Below, in pieces: positions 1-8,626 of a DNA stretch of 23,906 nucleotides. The stretch is from CAZKEW01 sp964580435. GTDB lineage: Bacteria; Acidobacteriota; Aminicenantia; Aminicenantales; UBA8522. The notes beneath the pieces were generated by a model. That model did no database searches. It saw only the letters and a list, made by a program, of their open reading frames with translations, and was not told the origin of the DNA. The translations under genes were made by a program, and so were the position numbers. How positions within the stretch are numbered: the first letter of the stretch is position 1; each line of letters opens with the position of its first letter. The stretch covers positions 1-23,906 of the forward strand of contig CAZOKP010000040.1 of the NCBI GenBank assembly GCA_964580435.1, in the 5' to 3' direction.

Positions 1-413
1 CCTACCGGCCGGCGGCCTTTGACCTGGGCTACAGCTTCGGGGAGTTCTATTCAGGCCACTACGACGACCTGAAGATCGGGCTAACGGTGAAATACAAAGG
101 CTACGCGAGCCTGGCGCTGGACGTCAACCTCGTCCGCGGCCGGCTTCCCCAGGGACGCTTCAGCGAAAACGTCTATCAGGTCAAGGCCGACATTTTCCTT
201 TCGCCCGACCTCGGGTTCATGAACTACATTCAATATGACGACATCTCCAGGCAGCTGGGCTGGAGCGCCCGCCTTCGCTGGCAAATCTCTCCCGGCAACG
301 AGATTTTCATCGTCTACAACAAGAGCTGGGAGAGGCGCTGGGACCCAACGAGCCGATTCTTCCCCATGGAAGAGCGGGGCGTCCTGAAGATATCGTTATC
401 GCTCAGGCCGTGA
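1..413 (+). CDS. C-terminal fragment of a DUF5916-like outer-membrane-associated protein (5' truncated by window edge)
   Basis: An open frame runs in from the window edge (first full codon at base 3) and stops at TGA 411-413, giving 136 residues. The sequence alternates aromatic and polar residues in strands such as VYQVKADIFLSPDLGFMNY and IQYDDISRQLGWSARLRWQ. It ends in a terminal strand-like stretch with IFIVYNKSWERRW and then VLKISLSLRP. This resembles the C-terminal beta-barrel-like end of DUF5916 proteins, which often carry an N-terminal family-9 carbohydrate-binding domain and are common in Acidobacteriota, Bacteroidota and Aminicenantes. The cellular role of the family is unknown, and an outer-membrane location is inferred from the strand pattern. 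The N-terminal domains lie outside the window, so the assignment rests on the tail only. Confidence 0.65.
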   Translation, partial: YRPAAFDLGYSFGEFYSGHYDDLKIGLTVKYKGYASLALDVNLVRGRLPQGRFSENVYQVKADIFLSPDLGFMNYIQYDDISRQLGWSARLRWQISPGNEIFIVYNKSWERRWDPTSRFFPMEERGVLKISLSLRP

Positions 414-488
414 TCGCCGGCAAGGAAAACTCCATATTTCTTTTGCTTCCCCTGAGACCCACAGGCAACTCTGTCTGTTTCGCGGCAC

Positions 489-517
489 TTTACTGAGACC
501 ATATTTTCACTTAAAAT
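489..517 (+). promoter_or_regulatory. Possible sigma-70-like promoter for the ATP-grasp/response-regulator pair
   Basis: TTTACT (489-494) is followed after 17 bases by TAAAAT (512-517), matching 4/6 and 5/6 of the consensus. The predicted start of transcription, near 524, would leave only a few bases before the ATG at 530, so the transcript would be almost leaderless. The AGGAG at 523-527 is too close to that ATG (2 bases) to be an ordinary ribosome-binding site. The rest of the 414-529 gap shows no convincing terminator hairpin. Confidence 0.3.
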
Positions 518-529
518 GAGTTAGGAGCA

Positions 530-2200
530 ATGAGCACTAAGGTCGTCGAACAGCCCGGGGATATCAAAATCTACGGAGATGGGTCGTGGGGAGGGAAAGG
601 CGTCGGCCTGGCCAGGATCAACGAATGCCCTATCCCGAATACCGTCAAGCTTAAGACCCGTATCCTCAGCACAACGTTTTATGACCGGTTTATGGACCGC
701 GGCAGGAAGTTTGGGAAAGAAGAATTAGACATCGTTGCGTCGATCATAAACGAGTTGGGAGACGCTCCCATCGGGGTTCGCTCTTCGGCAACAAATGAAG
801 CAGGGACATCGGCCGAGGGAATAGGCGTGATTCATGCCGGCGAATACACGTCCTTCATGCTCCCCAACAATCATCCTGACGCACAAATCCGTCTTCTTCA
901 AACCCAACAGGCGATGGTCCATATCTACAATGATTTCACCCAGAAACAGCCTCCTTCAAGCCGAGAAAAAATGGCCATCATCATGAACCCGATCCCGGGG
1001 ATATTTGATGATACGAGGGCCGGCCCGTGTTATTACCCCTACATCTCGGGAGTCGCGAATTCCTATTTTCCTCATGCCCTTAAAACCCAGGACCCAAAGG
1101 AAGGCTTTGCCAGAATCGCCTTCGGCCATGGGTATGCAACAGTATTGGATGACTTTCCAGTTATTTCAATGGCGACGATCAAAAAACCTATTCCTCTCAA
1201 ACTGCTTCAAGTCGGCAAGGGACAGCAATATTTTTATGCCTTGGATATGACCAAGAACAGGGAACTTCGGGGAGAGGAACTGGAAACCATGAAAAAACTG
1301 CACGTCGACTTCGCCAATTACCATAAAATCAAGCTGTTGGGAATCTCCAACAACCTGATCACTATCGAAGAGCTCATCCAAAACAATCATTATCGTTTTA
1401 AAACAAGTCTCGTCGAGATTATGGAGACGATTTCTGCTCGACTCGCGCCCCAATTCCAGATTGAGTTTGTTTTTAACATCGACTTCTCCAAGAAGGATAA
1501 AGCAGACGGTCTGTTTCATGTCGTCCAGCTCACGCCATTGCCCCAACTCAAGTGGGATTCCATCCGGATTCCTGAAAACCCCCAGCAGACTTTTCTATCC
1601 ATCGACAACTCTCAAGGTCATGGCATCATCAAAGGGGTCAAATATGCCGTCGTCATCTCGCCCTTCGTCTATACCAAAGACATGAATGAAGCTGTCCGGG
1701 CCAGAATTGCAGCCATCAACCGCCAAATGTATCAACAGAATGAACAGTACGTCTTGATCGTTCCCGGCCGGCTGGGAAGCAAAAACAGGGACTGGGGCAT
1801 TTATGTAGATTACAAGGAAGTCGACCACGCCGCGGCCATTTTTGAATACGGAGTAGATATTGCCGGACGGGCCGAACCTCTCCCCGAAGACGACCAACTC
1901 ACAGGAGGGATCTACGGCAGTCATTTCCTTTACATGATCCAAGGGGGATACGATGAGGAGCAGAGAAGACTTCAAACTCGGATGTACGGAACCCAGGGAA
2001 CGCATTTCTTAACCAACTTGATGGGCAACAACATCATCTACGGTTATATCACACCCGCCCGAGACAAGATTGATCCCTGGTTTTTTTCCTCGGCCGATCC
2101 CGATGATGCCTTGTCCCTGCTGACTTTTCCCAAGCCCGCGACGATTTTTGCCGACTCCATTCATCAATGCTGCAAGGTCATCCTTGAAAATGGCACCTAA
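530..2200 (+). CDS. PPDK_N-like ATP-grasp protein with GRxGS/GTHF C-terminal module (paralogue 1)
   Basis: This 556-residue protein has the ATP-grasp fold of the PEP synthase/pyruvate phosphate dikinase N-terminal domain. The lid motif WGGKGVGLAR is at residues 20-29, the nucleotide-binding VRSSA around R84 at 83-87, and the closing E312 and Q333 lie in IEFVFNID and VVQLTP. It has neither the swivelling phospho-histidine domain nor the PEP-binding TIM barrel, so it cannot be a complete PEP synthase. The C-terminal part carries VPGRLGSKNRDWGI (411-424) and GTQGTHFLTNL (487-497), which align with matching motifs in the two - strand paralogues (GRWGS, GTHFF/GSHFF). It overlaps the next gene by 11 bases, which implies translational coupling to a response regulator. 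The substrate is unknown; phosphotransfer to a protein or small molecule is inference. Confidence 0.75.
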   Translation: MSTKVVEQPGDIKIYGDGSWGGKGVGLARINECPIPNTVKLKTRILSTTFYDRFMDRGRKFGKEELDIVASIINELGDAPIGVRSSATNEAGTSAEGIGVIHAGEYTSFMLPNNHPDAQIRLLQTQQAMVHIYNDFTQKQPPSSREKMAIIMNPIPGIFDDTRAGPCYYPYISGVANSYFPHALKTQDPKEGFARIAFGHGYATVLDDFPVISMATIKKPIPLKLLQVGKGQQYFYALDMTKNRELRGEELETMKKLHVDFANYHKIKLLGISNNLITIEELIQNNHYRFKTSLVEIMETISARLAPQFQIEFVFNIDFSKKDKADGLFHVVQLTPLPQLKWDSIRIPENPQQTFLSIDNSQGHGIIKGVKYAVVISPFVYTKDMNEAVRARIAAINRQMYQQNEQYVLIVPGRLGSKNRDWGIYVDYKEVDHAAAIFEYGVDIAGRAEPLPEDDQLTGGIYGSHFLYMIQGGYDEEQRRLQTRMYGTQGTHFLTNLMGNNIIYGYITPARDKIDPWFFSSADPDDALSLLTFPKPATIFADSIHQCCKVILENGT

Positions 2201-3635
2201 TACGGCGATCCCCGAATTCCCGTTCGTTCCCAGGATCATCAATCCGCTCAAAGTCGGAAAAGCGGTCATCTTTGCCGGGGAAGCGCGAATCCGGGAGTCC
2301 TCTCAGATTCTCAACGAGAACATGCCTTGGCTCAAAACCGAGATTTTCTCCAACCCTCGCTCCGTTTCTGATTGGACCTCCGACCAAGCGGCGGTCTTCG
2401 TTTTCGATGACACCGCTCTACCTCTCGTCGACTGTGAAAAGATTCGGGCCAACAATCCCGATGCTGTAGTCGTCCTTCTTTCTGCAAACTCCTTTATTCA
2501 TTGTTCTCCCCCGCAACCCGCCCAAAAAAAATATCCCTATACGGCTCAAGCCGACTTGATATTTGCCTACAACACGAAAGATCTTGTTCCCCCCCTGCTC
2601 ATTACCTCCGTCGTCAGGGCCGCCGAAGATTTGATCAATATCCGGAAGTCTTCAAAGGTCCGGCGATTTATCTTTTTGGTCGTGGATGACGAACCCCGCT
2701 GGTTGTCGCAATTCCTCCCGACGCTGTATAGCATCATCGGACAGCGTGCGGATGTAATGGTCACCCGAACCTACGAAGAAACGCTGCAATTTCTTTTCGC
2801 AGTGGAGGCGGAAGATCGAATCGACCGCCGCGATTACCGGTCGCACGGTCATGGAGACGATGTCGTCTGTCTGATAGCCGATATTTTCTTTCCCCGAGGA
2901 AATCAGCTCGACAGCGATGCCGGTCGTGATCTCGTCCGTATGATCACTCGGTATTATCCCCGGATTCCTGTCATCATCGCGTCTAAAGCCAAGGAGGCCG
3001 GCGACTTTAAAAACGCGGCTTTCCTTCTGCCCAAGGGAGATCCTGGGAGCCTCGAAAAACTCAGGGATATTATCCTTGACTTCTCCGGCATGGGCGACTT
3101 TTTGATCTATGATAAAGACGGCAATGAATTGCATCGGATTAGAAATATCCACGGTCTTTACAAGATTTTGTCTGCGGCGGAAAAAAACACCAGGACAGGG
3201 CGGGTGTTAAGAGAAATCATGGAAAGCTACGGGCAAAAAGACAAATTTTCAACTTGGCTCTATATGCACAGCTACAGAGAGCTCGCGGATATCTTGCGTC
3301 CTAAACGAAGTCAAGGCCGTGAGCTCATCTCTCTCTTGAAAAAACACCTGAAAAAAGAAATCTTGCGGCTCAACGCCACTCCCCTCACTATAAACGGCGC
3401 TAAAGTGTTCAACCTCCAAGATCTCGTGAATTTGCTCAGGACCATTTCTCCAGATAAAATCCAGCCCTTTTCCGACAACGATATCATTTCTTCCTGGCTG
3501 GACAGGAAAGGCTATTCCGAGCTTGCCGAAGAACTTCGTCCGATTCACGGAAGCGGAGCAAGACTGAGTGAGACGCTGGCCTCGATTGTTGAAAAATGGC
3601 AAAAACTCTATGCCCGAAGAGACCCCGGGCAGTAA
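2190..3635 (+). CDS. Atypical response regulator with degenerate and intact receiver domains and a duplicated C-terminal module
   Basis: I start at ATG 2190, inside the end of the upstream gene; a TTG at 2148 is also in frame but less likely. The protein has 481 residues. Residues 22-150 look like a receiver-like alpha/beta domain in which the phosphoacceptor region is degenerate. Residues 159-300 form a receiver with the full catalytic set: acidic pair D166/D167, phosphoacceptor D231 in LIADIFFPRG, S265 and K282. It contains an unusually long loop rich in charged residues (about 207-225). There is no DNA-binding domain. Instead the C-terminus has two copies of a helical module: S354-T-W-L...YRELADILRP and S435-W-L...YSELAEELRP. 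Coupling to the ATP-grasp gene suggests the two proteins act in one pathway. The function of the repeat module is not known to me. Confidence 0.75.
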   Translation: MAPNTAIPEFPFVPRIINPLKVGKAVIFAGEARIRESSQILNENMPWLKTEIFSNPRSVSDWTSDQAAVFVFDDTALPLVDCEKIRANNPDAVVVLLSANSFIHCSPPQPAQKKYPYTAQADLIFAYNTKDLVPPLLITSVVRAAEDLINIRKSSKVRRFIFLVVDDEPRWLSQFLPTLYSIIGQRADVMVTRTYEETLQFLFAVEAEDRIDRRDYRSHGHGDDVVCLIADIFFPRGNQLDSDAGRDLVRMITRYYPRIPVIIASKAKEAGDFKNAAFLLPKGDPGSLEKLRDIILDFSGMGDFLIYDKDGNELHRIRNIHGLYKILSAAEKNTRTGRVLREIMESYGQKDKFSTWLYMHSYRELADILRPKRSQGRELISLLKKHLKKEILRLNATPLTINGAKVFNLQDLVNLLRTISPDKIQPFSDNDIISSWLDRKGYSELAEELRPIHGSGARLSETLASIVEKWQKLYARRDPGQ

Positions 3636-3731
3636 TCTTCGCCGTATCCCAAGGGAAACATTCGAGGAAACCCGAGTTCTCGGCTTATTATTTGGGTATT
3701 GTTTGATTTTTGTTAGGATCTGGCTAAAATA

Positions 3732-4448
3732 ATGTCCGTGGACGAACTCCTGGAGAAAACGAAGATCCTGCTTGTTGAAGACGATGTGAGTCTTCAAAAG
3801 AGCCTTGCCTTTATCCTCGAGAAAGAAGGGTTCAAGGTCCTCTGCACGCAAACAGGCGAGGAAGCTGTTATTATCGCCCGGAAAGAAAGGCCCGATCTGA
3901 TCCTCTTGGATCTGGTCCTTCCGGGAATGGACGGCTACAAGGTTTGCCATATCCTGAAGAAGGACCCTCAGACAGCCGCTATCTTCATCATCATGCTCAC
4001 CGGGAAAAGAAAAATGGAGGACATCGTCCTCGGGTTGAAAGAGTATGCGGACGACTACATCATCAAACCCTTCGAGCCCCAAATCCTGATCGCTCGAATC
4101 CATGCTTTGCTCCGCAGAAAAAGCACATCCGAAAATAGATATCGCAATATCCTGGAGTTTGATGGGCTGATGATTAATCGGGATGCCTACGAGGTCCTTG
4201 TCGACGGAGAAAAGATCGAACTCACCAAAACCGAATTTGACATCCTCTCGTTGTTGGCCGGAAGTCCAAATCAGGTCTTTACCCGATCCCGGATTCTGGA
4301 CCACGTCCGCGAGGACAATTACTCAATTACCGAAAGGGTCGTGGATTATCAAATCACGGGAATGAGAAAAAAGCTGGGCCGCGCCAGAAAATATGTCCAA
4401 ACGGTGCGCGGCGTCGGATATAAATTTGGAGCCGAATCGAGTTCCTAG
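3732..4448 (+). CDS. OmpR/PhoB-family response regulator
   Basis: This 238-residue protein has an N-terminal receiver with all signature residues: acidic pair D17/D18 in LLVEDD, phosphoacceptor D60 in LLDLVLPGMDG, T90 in MLTG and K112 in IIKPF. A C-terminal winged-helix DNA-binding domain follows (about 135-236), including LTKTEFDILSLLA and the terminal VQTVRGVGYKF. It is expected to bind DNA as a phosphorylation-driven dimer in the cytoplasm. No histidine kinase is encoded in the window, so it is an orphan regulator here. Its neighbours are the unusual response regulator upstream (96-base gap) and a phosphoesterase downstream. An AGGA at 3715-3718 lies 13 bases before the ATG, so the ribosome-binding site is weak. 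Confidence 0.92.
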   Translation: MSVDELLEKTKILLVEDDVSLQKSLAFILEKEGFKVLCTQTGEEAVIIARKERPDLILLDLVLPGMDGYKVCHILKKDPQTAAIFIIMLTGKRKMEDIVLGLKEYADDYIIKPFEPQILIARIHALLRRKSTSENRYRNILEFDGLMINRDAYEVLVDGEKIELTKTEFDILSLLAGSPNQVFTRSRILDHVREDNYSITERVVDYQITGMRKKLGRARKYVQTVRGVGYKFGAESSS

Positions 4449-4583
4449 CTCAAAGTCCTCCAGGCTCGGCGCCTGAACAAAAGTGCAGCGGGGATTGTCT
4501 CCTAGGACGATTTTGATTATGATTTCTTAGGCCGATCACGCATTTTGCCAGCGCTATCGCTCCGCTTTTCCCAGGGGAAAAGG

Positions 4584-5441
4584 ATGACAACCTGTTTTTT
4601 TGTTTCCGACCTGCACGGAAATCTCAGCCGGTATCAGAAGCTTTTCCGGGCCATTCCAGCGGAACAGCCTGAAGCCGTGTTCATCGGCGGCGATTTCCTG
4701 CCTTTGGGTCTAATAAAGCCTGCCAGCCTCCTTCATCAAGACTTTATTCATGACTATCTCGTGAAGCAACTATTAGTCTTGCGCGAGGACCTCAAGAACG
4801 CGTATCCGAGGATATTTCTTATCATGGGCAACGATGACCCACGCTTTGAAGAGGCCGCCGTCTGGGAAGCAGCAACTCAAGAGGTCTGGGAGTATGTCCA
4901 CAACAGAAAGGTCGACTTCAAGGATTTCTCTGTTTATGGCTACGGCTATGTCCCCCCCACGCCCTTCCGTCTTAAAGACTGGGAGCGTTATGACGTTTCC
5001 AGGTACGTGGACCCTGGCTCCGTCTCGCCCGAGGAAGGAGTCCGCACTTTTCCAGTTTCAGACCGGGAAAAAAGGTATGCCACTATTCAAGAGGATCTGG
5101 CCAGGCTCGCGAGGGACAAAAACTTGGACCGGGCCATTTTTCTCTTTCACTCTCCCCCTTATGAGACAAAGCTTGACCTCGCAGCCTTGGCGGGCAAAAT
5201 GATCGACCATGTCCCCCTTGACCAGCACCTGGGCAGCATCGCGATTCGACGCTTTATCGAGGCGCAACAGCCCTTGCTTTCCCTCCACGGCCATATTCAT
5301 GAATCACCCAGGATTTCTCTGTCCTGGCGTGACCTCATCGGCCGCACGCACTGTTTTTCAGCCGCACACGACGGTCCAGAACTCGCTTTGGTTCGATTTG
5401 ATCCCGAGAGGCCTGAGGCGGCAACCCGCCAGCTTATTTAG
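4584..5441 (+). CDS. Calcineurin-like metallophosphoesterase
   Basis: I chose ATG 4584 because AGGGG at 4573-4577 sits 6 bases upstream; a TTG at 4545 is in frame but has no such site. The 285-residue product shows the metallophosphoesterase metal ligands in order: SDLHG (D9, H11), IGGD (D37), MGNDD, an internal FHSPPYETKLD with the expected histidine, and GHIH near the C-terminus. Family members hydrolyse phosphomonoesters or diesters with a bimetal centre, but the substrate cannot be read from the sequence. There is no signal peptide, so it is probably cytoplasmic. Its TAG stop overlaps the TAA stop of the convergent - strand gene, so the two genes share bases 5439-5440 and have no space for a terminator between them. 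Confidence 0.85.
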   Translation: MTTCFFVSDLHGNLSRYQKLFRAIPAEQPEAVFIGGDFLPLGLIKPASLLHQDFIHDYLVKQLLVLREDLKNAYPRIFLIMGNDDPRFEEAAVWEAATQEVWEYVHNRKVDFKDFSVYGYGYVPPTPFRLKDWERYDVSRYVDPGSVSPEEGVRTFPVSDREKRYATIQEDLARLARDKNLDRAIFLFHSPPYETKLDLAALAGKMIDHVPLDQHLGSIAIRRFIEAQQPLLSLHGHIHESPRISLSWRDLIGRTHCFSAAHDGPELALVRFDPERPEAATRQLI

Positions 5442-8400
5442 CTCGCCCGGGTGAGCTTCTTGAGCGGGAGAGGGCGGGCGGCGTCGGTGACAGCTCCGAT
5501 TTTCGCAGCGTGACCCTCCTTCCTGGCAATTTCCTCATCCGTGACGATATGAATATCGAGCAGACCCCCTGACCTGTGGCCCGTTTTCTGGCAATTGATC
5601 TCGTCCAGAGCCAGGCTCCAGGCTTCTAGCCAGACGATAAGCTCTTGACGCTGTTTCCTTGTCCCTTGAAAATGAACCAGCAGATCAATATCGCTCCGCG
5701 GGCCGGCGGTGGCATTTTTCGTGCTGCCAAAAACATAAAGTGCCTTGACGCCAAAACGGACCGGGTCCAATTGGGAAGCGATATGTTCGGCCATCTGGAG
5801 CCGCCAGGCCCAATAATTTTCTGCCTGTCTCTCACTCTGTGCTGGAGCAATAATGGGAATCTGAGGAGTGGGGTAGGGACTGACCAAAATTCCCGCAGCT
5901 TCATCCTGGTCAGCATTCATCAGAACCCTGAGGACGAGGCCAGCTGTGCTCTTGGGAACGTCGATGACCTTCAAGGTCTCGGCCAGGAACGCAAAATCGG
6001 GCAAAATTTCTGGAAGGATATTGGGAGAGGCCCTGAAAAACTGCTCATTGAAGAGCGTGCCTTCTTCATCGGGATAAAGAGGCAGATAGCGGATTTCGGC
6101 TTCGACCAAGTCCTGAAAGAAATGAGTCCCGAAGGAGAGGTCGGGCAGATAGTTGCCCCTTTTTCGGGCGATCTCAATGAGCACGGCGGTATTCGAGATA
6201 TCGGAATAGCCGACCTTCACGCCCAACTTTATATCTCCCCGGCTTCCCCAGCGCCCCGGTCCCATGAGAATGAACCGACGCCCTGGCAAGATTTTATTGA
6301 GACGCCCGACAGCTCGTCCCACGGCCGAACGAGACTCGTCTGTGAGTTTATCATAGCCTTGAGGGTCCACATAGACGATGTGCGAGATATCGGGCACCCT
6401 TCCGTTTGAAACGAACCGGTTGCTAAAAAACAAGATCTTGTCTTTGGGGACGTCCTTAGGAATCGATGACGGCTCGCACCCTTCAAAATAGCTTTGAGGC
6501 CGGCATTGCAGGAGGTAAAAATCTTTGCCGTCAGAGGCAAATTCGATATCTACGGGCGTCTGGAGCTTTTCTTCGAGGATCTTCAGGATGGAACGCAATT
6601 TCGGGATGAACGCCGTATCCATGAAGAGGCCCTCAAAGGTGACGATCAAATCATCGTTCTCAAAGTCCATCATCTTTCCCAACGGTTTGCGGATCCGCTG
6701 ACCGTCATGGACGGAAACCATCTTTTCAACGCCCGGAATTTCTCTCCCGGACTTCTTCAGAAGCTCCGGAATCTCTATTGTCTCAAATGTGTTTGTTTTC
6801 AGGTTGATTACGTCCATTTTCCTGGGGGCATACCGGACAATTTCATCAACCGAGATATTCACTCGAAGGCCGACCTGGCCCGGGGCGATTAAAATTGGAT
6901 AATCGTCGCTTGTCCGGTCGACCGCACGGGTCCCCAGCCCGGGGACGAGACGGAGCAAACCGTCTTCTCGTTTGATCCGGGGGGACCAGCGAAATTCATT
7001 CCGGCTGAAAGCAACTCCGGCAAAGGCGGGCATAAAATAATTGCCCACCCGCGTCCCCACAACCTCCTGGATCATAATGCCCATTTCCTCGGCAAAATCG
7101 AGTAAGCCCCGCTCGGACCGATATCCGATTGGGTCGGGGCCAAAAGTTGAGGCATAGACCTCGGCAATGGCGTCGGCGAGCGCTTCCAAACGCTCCCGTT
7201 TGCTGCCCTGATTGGCGAGAAACAAGCTTTTATACTTCCCGGAAAATGAGGACCCCACTCTATCTTCAAGGAGGCTTGAACTCCGGACAATCAGCGGCTG
7301 GTCCTTGAAATCATCCAAAACCATGGAGAGCCCTTGGATAATTTCCGTCGGAAAACTGGAACTCTTGAATGTTTGAATAACATGAGGGTATTCCAGCCTC
7401 ACCTGATTGATATCTTTATATTTTTGTTCAACAACATCGTTGAGGTTATTGTAGCTGAGAAAGCTGAGCAACCCATCGGAAGTAATGTACCAGGTTTTAG
7501 GGACTCTAATATCTCCGAGATGCTCCGAAAAATCGGCGCATTTCCGGATGATATTCTTGGCCAAGAACAGGCCCGTGCTTTTGCCGCCCAACCTCCCGTG
7601 GCTTTCTGGAGAAAAAACAATATGATCCAACACTTCATAAAAATCATCAATGTCGATAAAATCAACGGCTGTGTTGACGAACTCCTGCCGCCCGGAAAGA
7701 AACCGCTGAATGAGAGAGACCTGAACGCCTCTTTTGCTTGCGGGAGGAAGTTCAATTCCTTCTGCAGCGACATGATGATAGCGCCGGATGGCATCCACAA
7801 CCTTCGCCAGGGATAAATTTCGGTTGGTGATTTGAACCAAAAAACTCAGCCTGTCCTCTTGAATCCATTTTTGAATATTGGCGAGAATCTGTGCACTGGA
7901 AAGGTACTTGGCGGCAATTTTAAATGTTTCATCGCTGAGCTTATCGGTGAAGGCCATCACGCTCTTCTGGTTAGGACGATTTTCATCAGCCAGCGCCCTG
8001 TCTTCGGTGCCTCTTTGCCCGAGGCTGGATTCTTGCAGCAGGCGTTCGGCCTCGTTGACCCCACTCCAGCATAGAAAATTCAGCATATGGCGGGAGATTT
8101 CTAAGAAAAGATTCTTGTTCGTCTGACGCATGAAATTTAGGGCGATATGCCATTCCTCTTTCTTATGCTCGGTCAGCTCCCGTCTGGCGACCTGATATTC
8201 CTGAAAGGCTTGTTTCATCCTCGTATACATGATGTAATGCCCGAGCCGGTCGGCGATTGTGCCGAGCAGTTTGGTCTCTTCTTTGAGAAAAGGGCCATCG
8301 TACATATGAGGCATCTCGGCTGTATAATAAACGCTCACTCTGCCAATTTTTTTGTCCTGGACTTCAATATCGGCAAACTGGACCCAGGGCGTCTCTTTAA

Positions 8401-8626
8401 AATTCGGCGATTGGCAGGAGTGATCTTCAAGGGTCATGTTGGCGACACAGATATCCGGATATTGCCAGCCCGGAGGGATGGCTTCGATGACACCTTTGCA
8501 GATATCGCTCAGGCTCGCATCCGGGTTGTTGAGAAGTTCTTCAATTTTATAAAGGCAGTTTAGCTCTTTGGCTCTTTCGGAGAGAAACCAGATCAAGTTA
8601 TCGGCGTTTTTTGTTTGCTCAGCCAT
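5438..8626 (-). CDS. GAF-like sensor / PPDK_N ATP-grasp / GRWGS module / nucleotidyltransferase fusion (paralogue 2)
   Basis: I start at ATG 8626 because GAGGAG (8636-8641) is spaced 9 bases upstream; an ATG at 8656 adds 10 residues. The product is 1062 residues. The N-terminus (about 10-140) matches the GAF-like sensory module seen on histidine kinases (KELNCLYKIEELL, PPGWQYPDI, LLGTIADRLGHYI). A helical linker follows. The ATP-grasp part (about 340-712) has RLGGKSTGL, LIVRSSSLLEDR, MIQEVVGTR and LLQCRPQ. The shared module has MGPGRWGSRGDIKLGV and SFGTHFFQDL. The C-terminus (about 955-1062) is a nucleotidyltransferase with FGSTK...RSDIDLLV, an intact GS-x10-DxD motif (G967, S968, D979, D981) and a later LDIHIV as a possible third carboxylate. 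There is no phospho-histidine or PEP-barrel domain. It overlaps the upstream gene by 8 bases. The substrates are unknown. Confidence 0.78.
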   Translation of the reverse strand: MAEQTKNADNLIWFLSERAKELNCLYKIEELLNNPDASLSDICKGVIEAIPPGWQYPDICVANMTLEDHSCQSPNFKETPWVQFADIEVQDKKIGRVSVYYTAEMPHMYDGPFLKEETKLLGTIADRLGHYIMYTRMKQAFQEYQVARRELTEHKKEEWHIALNFMRQTNKNLFLEISRHMLNFLCWSGVNEAERLLQESSLGQRGTEDRALADENRPNQKSVMAFTDKLSDETFKIAAKYLSSAQILANIQKWIQEDRLSFLVQITNRNLSLAKVVDAIRRYHHVAAEGIELPPASKRGVQVSLIQRFLSGRQEFVNTAVDFIDIDDFYEVLDHIVFSPESHGRLGGKSTGLFLAKNIIRKCADFSEHLGDIRVPKTWYITSDGLLSFLSYNNLNDVVEQKYKDINQVRLEYPHVIQTFKSSSFPTEIIQGLSMVLDDFKDQPLIVRSSSLLEDRVGSSFSGKYKSLFLANQGSKRERLEALADAIAEVYASTFGPDPIGYRSERGLLDFAEEMGIMIQEVVGTRVGNYFMPAFAGVAFSRNEFRWSPRIKREDGLLRLVPGLGTRAVDRTSDDYPILIAPGQVGLRVNISVDEIVRYAPRKMDVINLKTNTFETIEIPELLKKSGREIPGVEKMVSVHDGQRIRKPLGKMMDFENDDLIVTFEGLFMDTAFIPKLRSILKILEEKLQTPVDIEFASDGKDFYLLQCRPQSYFEGCEPSSIPKDVPKDKILFFSNRFVSNGRVPDISHIVYVDPQGYDKLTDESRSAVGRAVGRLNKILPGRRFILMGPGRWGSRGDIKLGVKVGYSDISNTAVLIEIARKRGNYLPDLSFGTHFFQDLVEAEIRYLPLYPDEEGTLFNEQFFRASPNILPEILPDFAFLAETLKVIDVPKSTAGLVLRVLMNADQDEAAGILVSPYPTPQIPIIAPAQSERQAENYWAWRLQMAEHIASQLDPVRFGVKALYVFGSTKNATAGPRSDIDLLVHFQGTRKQRQELIVWLEAWSLALDEINCQKTGHRSGGLLDIHIVTDEEIARKEGHAAKIGAVTDAARPLPLKKLTRAS

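Noticed and set aside
530..2200. Annotation as PEP synthase or pyruvate phosphate dikinase
   Set aside because: Only the ATP-grasp domain is present; the phospho-histidine and PEP-binding barrel domains are absent in this protein and its two paralogues.
3670..3690. Short inverted repeat (CCGAG/CTCGG) as a terminator after the response regulator
   Set aside because: The stem is only 4-5 bp with a 2-4 base loop, and the following sequence is not a T run.
4460..4480. Hairpin CAGGC/GCCTG as a terminator after the OmpR-type regulator
   Set aside because: The stem is 5 bp, and no T tract follows.
5645..6409. Long + strand open frame inside the sensor fusion gene
   Set aside because: It is a shadow of the - strand coding sequence, with no recognisable motifs or ribosome-binding site.
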